A stretch of 64,000 nt of DNA from Callorhinus ursinus (GCF_003265705.1 NW_020312903.1:22942194-23006193), one strand, 5' to 3'; numbered from the stretch's first letter, positions 1 to 12,123 are shown. A program made the numbers and translations. Notes: generated by a model not told the origin, from the letters alone.

Positions 1-135
1 AGACCTGTTTCTACCCCATTAGAATGTGAGTTCCTAGGACAGGGTCCATGTCTAAACTGTTTCTGTTTCTCCAAGATGTGGCACAATGCTCAGCTCAGAA
101 TAGCTGCTAAGTAAATGTGTGTTGAATTGAATTCA
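1..135 (+). repeat. L2 3' end fragment
   Basis: The order TAGAATGTGAGTTCC, then AGGACAGGGTCC, then a late GCTAAGTAAATG tail follows the L2 3' end pattern. Confidence 0.55.
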
Positions 136-724
136 AAATACTAGCATAATGCAAGTAGGAAATTAATTTGTGTTCAGCAGATTCACAATTCTATTCTCCT
201 GATATAGGATCTTAGTGGTGCCACCCCATAATATAAGAAATGAAGAGAATCTCCTTGAGGGGAAAAGGGATATAAGTAAGCCTAGTCCTAGGTGAAATAT
301 TGGACAAGTAAGAGGCTAAGGTAGCCTCTCACTTCCATTTAATCAAGGCCCACTCACTTGATTTATAACACCCTTCCTTTGGTATTGCATGCCTGCTCTG
401 TCCCCAAACCCAGCCTCTTCACCTCAAACATATCACTTAAGATATCGGTTCATTTCAACCAGTAAAATGTGTTTCTCTATCCTGCTATTTTTATTTGCCT
501 TGGAGAAAGCAAGTGTATTGCAAAATCTAAAGCCTACATATATCATAATTTCAAAAGACAAAAATGTTAATTCTTCAGCGATGAAATTTCAGATGAAGTG
601 AGTATAACAGAGGCTCTCTTTTATCTCCAGAGCCTGCTTCTTGTCAGTATTAGAACTCCCAAGTTCTTGCTGAGCTTAGGGCTGCCTAGCCAAAGACAAT
701 ATTGCCCATCTGTCCTTGCATCAA

Positions 725-752
725 GGGGGGGGGGGGGGGGGGGGGGGGGGGG
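725..752 (+). repeat. Uninterrupted poly-G tract, 28 nt
   Basis: A pure run of 28 G lies between TCAA and TTGG. In the OTOGL transcript it reads as poly-C. Confidence 0.97.
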
Positions 753-2490
753 TTGGTGCTGACATAGCAATAGCACCACTGTGTCATCAGAAAGCTCATG
801 GAGCGGACACATGCTATGATCCCAGGGCCACTTACAAGCTTGGGCTTTATGTGTGAGAAATAAAAGCTTCCATTTAATTTAAGCCACTGATACTTTGGCA
901 ACTGAAGCAGCCCAACAATATCCTAACTAATAAGTGGAAAATGACTTTCCCGGATCTGCCAAATAATATTTCATCCAGTTGACCTGAGAAGTGGGAGCTA
1001 ATGATGATAATACGCCAAAGGCAAGTGAAAAGACTAGTGGAGAATGGCCAAAGAATGAGTTGTGGTGGAATCAGAACAATTTCTAATTCCATATACATGG
1101 CTAAAATAAAACCATGGACCACCTGTGGGGATCCTTAAAAAAGAGACTGAGTAAAAGGGCAGAGATGTAACAATAGAGCACTTAAGTAAAAAATAAAAGC
1201 AAATAGGGAGCAGAATATTGTAAAATAGTAAGTTAGGTCAGTCCCCAATATTTTAGGCAGATGGGGAGCTCTTTCAACACTCCTGCATTAGTTCATAAAA
1301 CCTTAAAATTTAGAGACTATACATATAAATATATACTCTACTCAAAATTAACAAGAATCCCAAATAAGTTTATTTTAACATCTGAAAAATATCATTATAT
1401 TCACTATTTTTATAATAATCTCCATTAATTAAAGTAGGATAGTAATAAAGAAGATAATTTCATATTATCTCAACTTTCCCTCTTTGTTCTCACCTTTGAT
1501 AAACTTAAACCTCTCAACAAGCTACAAGCTGTAAGATGACATGTAAGTGGTTTCACTCAAAAATGAGTCTAATCTTTTACAACAAAGTTCCCATGTGTCA
1601 TTTACACTTCTTAAGTCGCTTTAAGACATGCAGATTTATTAAAATTTCTTGAGATATTCTTGAACATTCAAGGTGGTTAATCAAATACTCTTGGTAAATT
1701 TTTGAAAAAAATAGTAGAAAAGACTCCAATAATAGGTAATCTATAGTAAGTTCCGCATGGATGAACATACTCGATGGTCTCACTAAATTTGTTCCCTAGA
1801 CAACCATCTAGTCTAGGTGTTCCTAACCTGGGAGAAAATGTAAGGATTGGGTGACCTTGGATGGGATGAAAATTACATGTTTATTTTCACTAATCCCCAA
1901 CTGACATTTAGCATTTTCTTCAATTACTCATATAGAAAACACATCACAACGTTCTTAGCAATATCCATGACCTTGTCAACAAGATATCTCATATCTCATT
2001 TTTAATGTTTTCATTTCTTATTACAATTGTTGCAAATATCCCAAATATTGTTCACACTCATCATTATGTCTAACAATAGTAGTTATAGTTAGACTTGAAA
2101 GGCATATAAAAAAACACATATATCATAAATTCATTTCTTTTACTATTTTGATAACTATTTCAATAATCGTTTCTTTTGTAACTTTCTGTGTTTGATTTTG
2201 TGCATTTCAAAACATTATTTTGAAAGGATGTGTTGACATCTCTAAACTCCAAAAGGGATCAGTGGTACAAACCATACTTAGGAATTGCTGTGTTCTGTTC
2301 ATGCTGCTTCCATAAACCATTTAGTCCGTACATATTATCCAGCAAGCTTTTTATAGCTGTTAGTACGGTTTATGTTCTCCGTTTCCATTACACTTTGTGA
2401 ACTGCTGAGAGGGCTACATTACAGAAGTGGTGTTTGCTCTTCTTTTTGGATAAAGAAAATTCAATTACGAGCGCTAATTATTTCACTTAC

Positions 2491-2597
2491 TTGCAAAGAT
2501 CATTAACACAGCTGGCAATATACAAATACGGATCAATATACTCATGGCAGCTCAGAAAAGGGAACTGCAACAAAATCTGACACTTGAAGAAGATGGC
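2491..2597 (-). CDS. OTOGL: OTOGL exon 8: C8 domain
   Basis: This 107-nt exon starts in phase 0 after CTTCCACACAG and ends in phase 2 with TGCAA before GTAAGT. It encodes AIFFKCQILLQFPFLSCHEY, then IDPYLYIASCVNDLC. The four spaced cysteines (FKC, LSC, ASC, DLC) with the aromatic PYLY segment match the C8 module that follows VWD in mucin-, VWF- and otogelin-type proteins. The preceding intron is only 364 nt. The remaining exons (rest of C8, TIL, further VWD domains) must lie beyond position 1. I see no further exon between 1 and 2490. Confidence 0.93.
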
Positions 2598-2961
2598 CTG
2601 TGTGGAAGAGAATGGCAGTCAGCAGAACATATTTAATGACACATGCGTACTCTCATTTTTTCTACTGATCTATTGGCAGGACCCTCCGTTCTTACCAGGA
2701 AAGGGAAGGTAATTTATGCTTATAGGTTTTAACCACCATTTTTCTAACTACCTATTTGCACAATGAATACTGCTCTCATGAAACTCATTACACTCACAAT
2801 TTCTGAAATATCTTCAAGTTATTCTTGTTGCAGTTACATTCCCTGAATTTTACAGGGTTTAATCATGTCCTGTTTGCACTAAAAGTGCTTAATATTCAAT
2901 ATGCAAATACAATATATGTATATTATATCCAACATGCCCAAACTTTTCACATCAAATTTAC

Positions 2962-3089
2962 CTCAAATGCTGGCATTCCGCTGGAGCATGGATTTGGAAA
3001 ATCTGAGGGTGTGGGTACACATTTGCTGTCATCTGGAATTTGCACCAACCAACTATTTGCAAACATAGCAATGTCTTCTGTATAGTCCT
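2962..3089 (-). CDS. OTOGL: OTOGL exon 7: VWD end to C8 domain start
   Basis: This 128-nt exon starts in phase 1 and ends in phase 0 before GTAAAT. The product begins EDYTEDIAMFANSWLVQIPD and runs through SKCVPTPSDFPNPCSSGMPA to FE. FANSW is the usual tail motif after a VWD domain, and the cysteines that follow start the C8 domain. The acceptor is unusual. On the transcribed strand the region before AG reads (GT)10, then TTGTGTGAAATAG, with almost no pyrimidine run. The frame with exons 6 and 8 is exact, so the exon is very likely genuine despite the weak acceptor. Confidence 0.93.
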
Positions 3090-3102
3090 CTATTTCACAC
3101 AA

Positions 3103-3122
3103 ACACACACACACACACACAC
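3103..3122. repeat. (AC)10 microsatellite at an OTOGL splice acceptor
   Basis: This dinucleotide tract begins 14 nt upstream of the exon 7 start on the minus strand. There it reads (GT)10. Confidence 0.95.
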
Positions 3123-3696
3123 AAATATGTGTATTAGCATCACTTTACACAAATACAGTTCATTAACATAAACTTCCTGGTCAAAAAGTTAAATTTAATA
3201 CCTTTATAATTCCAATGACTGCTGGTGATATTAGACTATAACATTATGTTAGCATAAAAACAATACATTGAACAAAGTGTAAGTACCCAATAAAAGTTCC
3301 AGTCATTGAAGGGAAAAAGCAAACATCATTGAAGCAACACGAGGAAGGATTGAAAGTGAATGGTACAACATACACACCAGTAAAGCACTCATTAGCCTAA
3401 GTATGTTGCAGGGAGGAGAAAATACACCGAAAACCAAGAAACATAAGTAAAATTTGGTATGAGATTTTTCTGACAGCCCTCTCATTATATTTAATGTTAG
3501 TCAGAACCTTGCTAAAATCGTGGTTCCATTTTTGAGATACACAACAATAAAAAAACATCTTTTGTGGAGATTTCAGAAGACAGCCACACAAACAATGGAA
3601 GACTGGAAAAGACACGAAGAGAAGACGAAGAAGTGAATCCATTTCATCTGAATATGATCAACAGTGTTGCTAAACGTGCTCAAGACCGGTTGTTAA

Positions 3697-4029
3697 TGAA
3701 TCACAGATCTGTACTTCTGAAACAAATAACGCAACATATTTTAAGAAAAAAGAAAAAGAAGAAGATAGCAGGAGAGGAAGAATGAAGGGGAGTAAGTCAG
3801 AGGGGGAGACGAACCAGGAGAGATGATGGACTCTGAAAAACAAACTGAGGTTTCTGGAGGGGAGGGGGGTGGGGGGATGGGTTAGCCTGGTGATGGGTAT
3901 TGAGGAGGGCACATTCTGCATGGAGCACTGGGTGTTATGAACAAACAATGAATCATGGAACACTACACCAAAACAAATTATGTAATATATGGTGATTAAC
4001 ATAACAATTAAAAAATTTAAAAAAAAAAG
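3697..4029 (+). mobile_element. L1 3' tail, 5' truncated
   Basis: This is a carnivore L1 3' UTR ending in an A-rich tail. It carries ATGGGTTAGCCTGGTGATGG and ATATGGTGATTAACATAAC, and matches the tails at 40.3 and 61.0 kb. The fragment begins inside the first of two tail modules and lies in OTOGL intron 7, antisense to the gene. Confidence 0.85.
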
Positions 4030-4639
4030 AATCCTGAGTCTATCCCAGCATTATGCAGAGGCAAGATTCAGGAGCTAGTATGCAGGCAGCGACAGACAGG
4101 CGGTTGGCGGTGAGCATTCTGCGTTCTCTGCTTCAGATCAAGTTTAAATCATTTTGGCACCTGGCCCAAAAACAGGTTCAGGGCCTCAGATGAAAATTAA
4201 TCCTGCCCCACATTCAGACAAAGGTTGAATCTAAAATCTCAAAGACATAGCAGAACCAACAAGGCAACATCTCGAAGTTTCATCTAAGACAACTGTCAGA
4301 TGTGAGCTTTAGGTTTCTCACCGCTTAGATTTATGCAGTCTACCACTGATGACAAGCTTCTGCACCACTAGAATAAGAAATCTCAAGCCAAATGTTTAAC
4401 CACTCTCTCTCAGCATCTTCACGATAGGAACATGCCCACTCGTTAACACCAATTGTTGGGGAGATTGCGGGAGTTCATCTATAAGAATGCTCACTCTCTC
4501 AGTGTACAATCCCAAAATTTACTGTGGTCTGGAATCTGGCTTCCGCACTCCCCTGACTCCCCACCTCTTTCACACACCACCCCCAGACGCCCCTTCTACT
4601 CTTATCCCTGCTCGGTCTACTCCAGTCACAGTGGCCTTA

Positions 4640-5025
4640 TACTGTTCTCCACTCAAGCCCATCCCCACCTTGCTCTTGCTTTTGCTCCCCATCCTTCAAA
4701 ATTCCCTCCAATCTTCCCTCTGCTTTCTCCCTTACTTCATCTAGGTCTCTGTTTAATATGACTTCCTCAGAGATGTCTTCTTTGTTACATGATCTGGAAT
4801 ACCACCAAACACATACTCTTCTATTGCTCTTAATCTTTCCCAAATTATTTTTTTTATAGTCTTATTGCTCACCAAAATTTTATGTTAATTTGTTTCTATT
4901 TCTTTTGTCTTCTACATACAGAGCAACAGTTTGTCAAAGCTGCTCCTCTTGCTTATTCCTAGTTTAGTATCTGGCATGTAGTAGGTGTTCAAAATACATT
5001 TGCTAAATAAATGAATGAATAAAAG
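4640..5025 (+). repeat. L2-like fragment
   Basis: The tail TATCTGGCATGTAGTAGG followed by AAATGAATGAATA is typical of L2 3' ends. The 5' limit is uncertain. Confidence 0.6.
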
Positions 5026-5149
5026 GGGGAGTTTCAAAATTTAAATAGATTATTAGAATCCTAAAGCTTTCAAGTTTGTCTGACCCACCTCATTATCTCT
5101 GATATTGTTGGAAATGTTACACACTGAACCAAGCATCAGCCTGGCCTAA

Positions 5150-5359
5150 TATACTTTTTTTTAAAAAAGATTTATTTATTTATTTGAGAGAGAGAGAAAG
5201 AGAACGAGCATGAGTGGGGGTAGGGGCAGAGGGACAGAGAATCTCCACCTGACTCCCCACTTAGTACAGAGCCCCAGGCTGTATTAGATCCGTGAGATCA
5301 TGACCTGAGCTGAAACCAAGAGTCTGATGCTCAACCGACTGAGCCACCCAGGTGCCCCC
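5150..5359 (-). mobile_element. SINEC (carnivore tRNA-derived SINE)
   Basis: Read on the minus strand, it starts GGGGCACCTGGGTGGCTCAG, passes through the tRNA-like body, then CT-rich sequence (GAGAGAGAGA on plus), and ends in an AT-rich tail. Confidence 0.93.
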
Positions 5360-5722
5360 AGTGTTACTTTTAAGTAAATTAATAGTCACATTTCATTTCA
5401 AAACATCATCATTTTTGAAAAGTCTGTAGGACTGAAAATATTATCCAAAGGCCCACTGATTTCAGTATCTATACACAAATTTTAATGTAACTAAACAACC
5501 TGGACAGTCCCTTAGAGCTCACTTTAATTCCAGCTTATAACCACATCCTTAGCTATGTTTATGACATCACATTAATAAAAGAGTCACAAAAGTTGGTTAT
5601 ATATGAGACTTTAAATCCATTATCAATCAGTTGTGTGGAAGCCTGTGAAATTAAATTTAAAATGTTTCATATAATATACGCTACAAGTAAAGTAATTTCT
5701 TGTACATATTGGAACACTTTCT

Positions 5723-5914
5723 TTTTTTTATTTTTTTTTATTTTTTATTGTTATGTTAATCACCATATATTACATCATTTGTTTTGGTGTAGTGTTCCAT
5801 GATTCATTGTTTGTTCATAACACCCAGTGCTCCATGCAGAATGTGCCCTCTTTAATGCCCATCACCAGGCTAACCCATCCCCCTACCCTCCTCCCCTCTA
5901 GAAACCTCAGTTTG
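5723..5914 (-). mobile_element. Short L1 3' insertion with 14-bp TSD
   Basis: A minus-strand L1 tail of about 190 bp. Poly-T is at the low-coordinate end, followed by GTTATGTTAATCACCATATA. It is flanked by TTGGAACACTTTCT at 5709-5722 and 5915-5928, exact target-site copies. Confidence 0.93.
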
Positions 5915-6381
5915 TTGGAACACTTTCTAAGAGTGAAAATGAGGCATTATTAATTCCTACGTTGGGAAAAACAAGAGTAAACCAGGGCTTCTATTTTGAT
6001 GTGTGGCTAGCTATAAACATGAATTATGGAACCAGAATCTCAATGAAGACAATCAATTAAAATATTTCTATATCTACAGAAACTCTGAAAAGCCTCATTT
6101 CTTTGTGAAGTCATCCTTGAAGAATAGTGGAAATGCAGGAAGAAATACAATTTTAATCACTGTTAAGAAACTATGCATTCAATGGCTTTCAATCAAACTA
6201 CCTCAGTGCCTCTAAAGTTTTATCTAATCAGCAAAGGACAGGCTGAGTTTCAAAAAAATACTAGGCATGTTGAAGCTAAAGGTAATACACCTCATCTGTA
6301 GACATTTTCTTGCATTATTACAGAATGGGAGAAAACGGAGGGCAGGTTCTTGTCACATGCTTTTAAGTTATTGTGTTTGTT

Positions 6382-6401
6382 TTATTATTATTATTATTAT
6401 T
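6382..6401. repeat. (TTA)n microsatellite
   Basis: A short trinucleotide run lies inside OTOGL intron 7. Confidence 0.85.
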
Positions 6402-6964
6402 ACTCTGCTTTACACTGTGCACCAAGTAAAACTATGAAAAAGCTGAAATCTCTCTTTAGGCTCTTCTGACCTACTTTGCAGGGTCCTTCTCGCCTTCTGC
6501 CAACTCAGCCATAATTCAGACCCCTTGCCTCCCGCCGGTCTTCTACCACCTAGAATCTGCTAACACTCTTCTGCATGCTGCCCAGTTATCTCACCATTTT
6601 ATGTTCCAGGTTATTAAAGTTTGTCTGACCCTTAACTCAAATCCTTAGTTCAGTCCCTCTGCCTCTAGCAAGAGCAGATGTCTATGTTCTATCCTCACCT
6701 CTGTACCATGTTCTCCAGATGCCCCGGCGGAAGTTGCCCACATTGTCTTTTCTAACTCTAACATGGAGAACTGAATTGAGTATTGTTTTCTTCATGAAGC
6801 TTTGATACTCAAGAAAAAGAAATCAATAATGACCATCTCATTGGTCCGCCTGAGTCCAAAACCCTACTTCGTAATAGTCTCAAGATTCCAAGTTTGTGAA
6901 TCCTCTCATTCTAAATATCCGACTGAAAACACTAGTTCATGATGATCTCAACACTATACATCTG

Positions 6965-7140
6965 TGTGGTGCTCACAGACTTTTTGAACACTTTCACTTA
7001 CATTTTCTCATTTGACCCTCAAAGGCTAGGAAGCTCTCAGGGTCATTACTATTATCTTCATTTGTACATAGGAGGAAAATTGACTGCTTGGAACCCTGTT
7101 CTTTACTCTCAGTGCTAGTAAACTAATCCTGACGATGCAT
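6965..7140 (+). repeat. MIR-like fragment
   Basis: It retains ATTTTCTCATTTGACCCTCA and a central ATTACTATTATC core, in MIR order. Confidence 0.5.
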
Positions 7141-7261
7141 TATCCATCTTGGGTAAAATGTTTGCATTTTAACAAGGGCCTTTTAAAGCAATGTTTTTAA
7201 TCAAATGTTTTCCTATTAGCTCCGTTCTAGGCTTATTGAGAACACTTGGAGATGATTATAA

Positions 7262-7445
7262 ATTAGCTAAAATGTATTCAGTATTAGCTATGTACCAGGC
7301 ACTGGATTAAATATTTACATGGATTATCTCATTTAATCCGTGCAACTCCATGCTATTATTATGTCATTAAATTTAGGAAGTTTAATATGGGGCAAAGCAG
7401 AATTTGAACCCCACAATCTGACTCCCAAACCCAGACTCTAAGTAG
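7262..7445 (+). repeat. MIR SINE
   Basis: The order GCTATGTACCAGGCACTG, ATCTCATTTAATCC, then GAATTTGAACCCC and TCTGACTCC matches the MIR core and tail. Confidence 0.75.
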
Positions 7446-7569
7446 GACTCTCACTGTCTCTTAAAACACAACATAGGGGTGACACTTCTCTCTGAATTTT
7501 ATACTATAAAACAAAAGTATGACATAGCACTTTTACAATTTAAAAGTCAGTTTCCAGATTAAAAGTCAG

Positions 7570-7940
7570 TTTCTCACACATTTATCGAAGCATGAAGTCA
7601 GTCAGATCTATAACCTGACCCTGACAATACCATTTACAAGCTGTGTTGCATTGGGCACATCCCCTTGTGTCCTCATTGTACAATTAAGAAAATGCCAGCC
7701 ACCTTACAAGATGGTGTCAGGGTTGGGAATAATATAGCTATATGCCCATATTAACTGTTATTATAAATAGTATCGAGGTATATTATTATTATTAGTGACA
7801 ACACTGTGAACTCAGATTATATCTCTATTTTACAGCAGAAAATAACTGAGCATCAGAGAGATTCAATGAGTTGTCTTAAGTTATACAACATGTAAGCGTT
7901 GGAGCAAGATTCACAGTCTGGTGTGCTGGTATTAAGAACA
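7570..7940 (+). repeat. MIR-like fragments, two adjacent pieces
   Basis: One piece covers a degenerate TGACCCTGACAATACCATTT region. A second covers TATTTTACAGCAG to CACAGTCTGGTG. Divergence prevents exact limits. Confidence 0.5.
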
Positions 7941-8639
7941 TTATTCTTCTTTATTGCACCTTTAAGTGTGGACCTAAATCATAACTGTGTCCTATGATTG
8001 TCTTATTCTGTTTCCACTGCACACTAGTATCTCAATTGAAACAGAATCCATTTTTAACGGCTCACTGAGATTAGTTTCATGACTTAGTAGAAGTAGATGA
8101 ATGATGATATGTACATCATTATACATGATAAAAAAAAAACTTTCCAAGTTCTTATTTAACTTTTATAAGTTCTGTTCACATTATTATCTTTACAAAACCA
8201 TTATTTGGTAGTCAATAAATCCATTCCTATAAAGACTGGATGCAAAATATCTTTTGTCTAAAAGTATATAAATTTGTCTCAAATGGGTTTGAATCACTAA
8301 AATATAAGCCCAGACAAGGGAGGTGTCTTTGTTTTTTTTCACCAATGGATCCCAAGCTCCTACAACTGTGTCTAACATAAAGTCAATGCTCATTTAATAT
8401 TTGTTACATGAGTAAGACTTGTATCTTAATTTAGTAAATGTAAACTAGCTTATGACTTTTCAGAATGACACAAACCTGTTTCTATTCAATCTTCACTTAA
8501 AATCACTATAGCAGGCAAGTGATAGTACCAATTTTACCCAACCTAGGATAAGTTGCACCCTTCTAGATACAAATAGCTTGATCAGTGAAGGAAGAAGACC
8601 TCAGAAGTAGCACACATTTCTTCCACTATACTTACTTAC

Positions 8640-8845
8640 CTTGTTGGATGATGAAATCATCAGATTGAATGCCATTGTAGTTTCCACATAAACCACACGA
8701 TTTCCCTTTATGTTCTTGAGACAGTTTGAGGTAAATTCCAGATATTCCATCCCAAGCCAATGAAAAACCAAAGGTTGTTTTCACCAAAATATAGTCAGCT
8801 AGTTTTTCGATGAAAACCTGCCCAATAGTCTGAGGCAATGTTAAA
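8640..8845 (-). CDS. OTOGL: OTOGL exon 6: C-terminal half of first VWD domain
   Basis: This 206-nt exon starts in phase 2 after TTTTTCAAG and ends in phase 1 before GTAAGT. It encodes TLPQTIGQVFIEKLADYILV, then TTFGFSLAWDGISGIYLKLS, then the signature KGKSCGLCGNYNGIQSDDF. CGLCGNYNG is the diagnostic motif closing a VWD domain. Its CGLC also matches the CxxC form linked to disulfide exchange and multimer assembly in VWF D1 and D2. This exon gives the clearest identification of the gene. Chance open reading continues into both flanking introns, so a raw ORF call overstates its length. No substitutions disrupt the motif cysteines. Confidence 0.95.
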
Positions 8846-11800
8846 CTTGAAAAATAAAACAAAGGTAATTTAAGAATTATGATGAAGAATTCATTACAGA
8901 TGATCAATTTCTTTCTTGGCGACTGAGAATTAAATAAAAGATCATTATTATTCAAAATTATTGAATAAACTCTGCAGCTAGATTTCCCAAGCAAACATCT
9001 TAGAGGAAACCTCAACATTTTGGAAAAATTTAATATTGAAATAAAAAGACAAGCAATAATGGTACCTGTTTCCCCCATTGGTAAAGATCTTCTACATATA
9101 ATTGGATGCTTCTTTCAACCAACAAAAAATACATTTCTGCTAAATATCAGCGATTTTATAAATCTGGAAAATAACCTTGTCTATTTAGAATAATAAGAGC
9201 TTAAATGTATTTATTTTTATCTAGAGAGTACAAGATAATCTAAAAATGCTGGTCAACAATTTCGAAGTAAGGAGAAACAATGGTGAAAATATGTAAACAC
9301 ACTGAATTCTGATTTTGTTTAATTTTGTTTTAAACTTGGCTATAAGGAAATAGGAGCTTCTATCCCCAAAATGTCACCTTAGTAGAAGTCATTGTTTTCC
9401 AAAAGAAAAATGTCTGGGCATGATTAATTAGAATTTACATTTTTAATGCTGCAAAGTACATTACTAGGAATATTAAATACTTTGTCTTACAGTATTACAT
9501 AGGGGTTATGTTCATACTTTTTAAATTGGATAAAATTAAGCCTATTTAAACAAGAGTCACACTGAATATTTAAACTCCTGACCCAATGTCTAGCCTTTCC
9601 ACTTTTCACAAACACGGACACATAGAAAGGAAGTGGGGAAAATGAGAGAACTGAAGAAAACTAAACAACTGGACATTTTAAAAGCCCACAGTAAGTCACC
9701 TAAAATACTTTTGAAAAATCACTGGTGTCCTTCCATCCACGAAAATTACAGAAAAGAGCAGGTGCCAGTAATTAAGAAGACACAAAGAAAAAATCATTTT
9801 TACTAAAATAGCCATGATAAATGAAACTTATAAACTATAATATGAGTGAGGAGGGAGGTTAGTTGGTACATCCATACATTTCTCTCAAAAACTTCAAATT
9901 AGTGAGTTCCTTTCCAGAAAGAGCATGCTCCAAGGAACAAAAACTATAAAATCAAACATACTCATTAACAAAGTGATAGTCCCCAAAGAAATAATTCAAA
10001 ATATCTGCAACCACTTGTACAGAGCTGGTTGCAGATCATTTTTATGGAGAATTAGTTAAAAGAATAGGAAGATAACTAAACTTTACACTAGAGGATAAAT
10101 ATGACCCTAGTTAACTACTACCATAATCTATTCTTATTAAAAATTATAAGCATAGGAAATTCCTATTACATTCACAGTAAAAGTCAATATGAGTAATATC
10201 GTTTAAATTTGCAAGTTTATAAAAGCTATACTTGAAAAAAAGTAAATCATGTTTTATAAAGATATTTCTTAGCTACAGGATGTTAAGCGTATGTAGATAC
10301 AGTTGTTCTGCTGTGGATATTTTTTGGTTTGGTCATTTGTCATTTGATTCTTTCATAGCAAATTTGATGAAACATATAATTTTTGAAAGTAAAAGGTGCC
10401 TAACTGTGATTATCCAGCTGTGTATAACATAAAAAGATGCCAGTATAGATGGGGGATAATAGTAAACATTAGATCATCTCCCATAAATTTAAGAAAAACT
10501 CCACACAACCTAGTCAGGAAACATTCACAATGCAAACTAAAATGAAAGTACAAATTAATGCTGAAAATTATTCATGGGTTCATATGTACCAAAACCCTTC
10601 ATTTCACAGGTGAAAGAACCAAAGTCCAGAGAGGCAAGGTGCAATTTGTAGAGCCTTGAACATTTTATTTGATTTGATTTTGGTAAATACTTCTCTAACA
10701 CCTGCTTTGAGTTAGGCCCTAGGCCGGGTGCTGCATTATTATAAACAAATTAGCTGAATAATAAGAAAACCATCCTCTTTCCATCATACAAATCATACCT
10801 AAATGGAATCTATCATACAAATGGAAATCCTCAAAGAAATATTTTCTCTGAGATTTAACAAAGAATTCGCATTCCTAAGAATCTACTTGAATGGCATTTT
10901 TGTTTTATAAAACATAATAATTTTTAAGGAGACCATTATGTTACCCCAAATCCCATATAAGGTATTCTAAATTACTACTTAAATTCAGCTCCAAGAAATA
11001 TATATGCAATTGTATTATCTTCCCATTCAAAAGGCTCAGCTTTCTTTTCTAAGAAAATGAGAAGTACAGAACCCAAATGATCAAGAAAATAAGCATGAGA
11101 GAGGTGAGGGATTGCTTGGGGTCCACTGAGTGTGACAAAGCCTAGGTCAGTGCCTGGCTCCCTGGTGCTTCATCCAAAACCCTTTATGCTATCACCTTCT
11201 GCCCCTTGAGGAATCTAAACTGAGAAAAAAGTACATAGGTTGGTAAGGCCATTCTGCTGGAAAGAATCCCCAGGGTTTAAATAAATTCTAAATGATAGAA
11301 TTTTTCCATCCCATATTTTACTTTTTCTGGCATAACTCAGCCAAGAAATATTTAAAATTGAGTAATTCTATAATTATTTAGATTAGAAGATGGATTATTC
11401 CACAATATTCCTACTTTACATATATAAAACCCTTCTTCAAACTAATAAACATCCCCTTCCCCGAAAGTCTCAGGTCTTATTCTTGGTAGCTAGGAAGGCA
11501 AAACTGGGCCTCTCTCTGATCTATTCAAGAAGTCCAATTTTTTATTGGCTCTGAGTCTTTGTCAGAACACTAATGGAAAGTCTCAAGTGACACCCAAACC
11601 TCATTCATACACATTTGGAAAAGACTTCCAAAGGTTTAGTTTTATTTTTAAGTTACTGTGAAGGAAGGAAGGAAGGAAGGAAGGAAGGAAGGAAGGAAGG
11701 AAGGAANNNNNNNNNNGGAAGGAAGGAAGGAAGGAAGGAAGGAAGGAAGGAAGGAAGGAAGGATGGAAGGAAGGAAGGAAGGAGAAAAGATTTAAGAAAG

Positions 11801-12123
11801 AGGGCAAGTATAATTGAAGAATGGAACTATGAAAATTTCTCCTGAATCTCTGTTAGAAAAAGACATGATAATCTCATCTGTACCTGTGCAAACCTAAGTG
11901 TACCCTGCACAAACATTAGGGAGGTTAAACTGTTTAGATTCTGGTCACCTGACTGGCCTCAGAGCTTGCTGAAGCTTTAATGTCTGTATGATATAACTTT
12001 AAGGTTATTGTTTGAAAGAAATCCTCTCTTCCTATTACCCATAATTCAATTCCAAGCATGAGATGTTTGGAAATTCTATCAATCCATGGTGTTATTTTCA
12101 TTATATCATTGATCATATCTTAC
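8846..12123 (-). other. OTOGL intron between exons 5 and 6
   Basis: Mostly AT-rich single-copy-looking sequence with a GGAA array at 11.66-11.79 kb. No exon or recognisable transposon stood out between 8.9 and 11.6 kb. Confidence 0.6.
11660..11783 (+). repeat. (GGAA)n tetranucleotide array with internal gap
   Basis: GGAA units run on both sides of ten N at 11707-11716, with one GGAT variant near 11761. The true length is unresolved. On the transcribed strand it is a TTCC tract. Confidence 0.95.

Larger units (their letters stand above)
1..2490 (-). other. OTOGL intron 8, partial
   Basis: This is intronic sequence downstream of exon 8. It begins with an L2-like tail and contains a poly-G run. 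The rest is AT-rich, with no coding exon or RNA gene that I can support. Confidence 0.6.
3090..8639 (-). other. OTOGL intron 7th-to-6th exon interval (between exons 6 and 7)
   Basis: A 5,550-nt intron carrying two L1 tails, one SINEC, an L2-like piece and MIR-like pieces. I see no further coding exon. Phase continuity between exons 6 and 7 does not require one. Confidence 0.7.

Noticed and set aside
3670..4002. 110-residue minus-strand frame and similar frames at 5753, 61159 and 62947
   Set aside because: All are translations of L1 3' tails read in either direction and share the same repeated peptide. Not genes.
8632..9078. 148-residue minus-strand open frame taken as one coding unit
   Set aside because: Only 8640-8845 is exon. 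The N-terminal 70 or so residues are intron read-through upstream of the TTTTTCAAG acceptor.
11601..11845. Repetitive frames rich in PSFL or GRKE
   Set aside because: They translate the GGAA microsatellite and run through N bases. The same applies at 59.4-59.8 kb.
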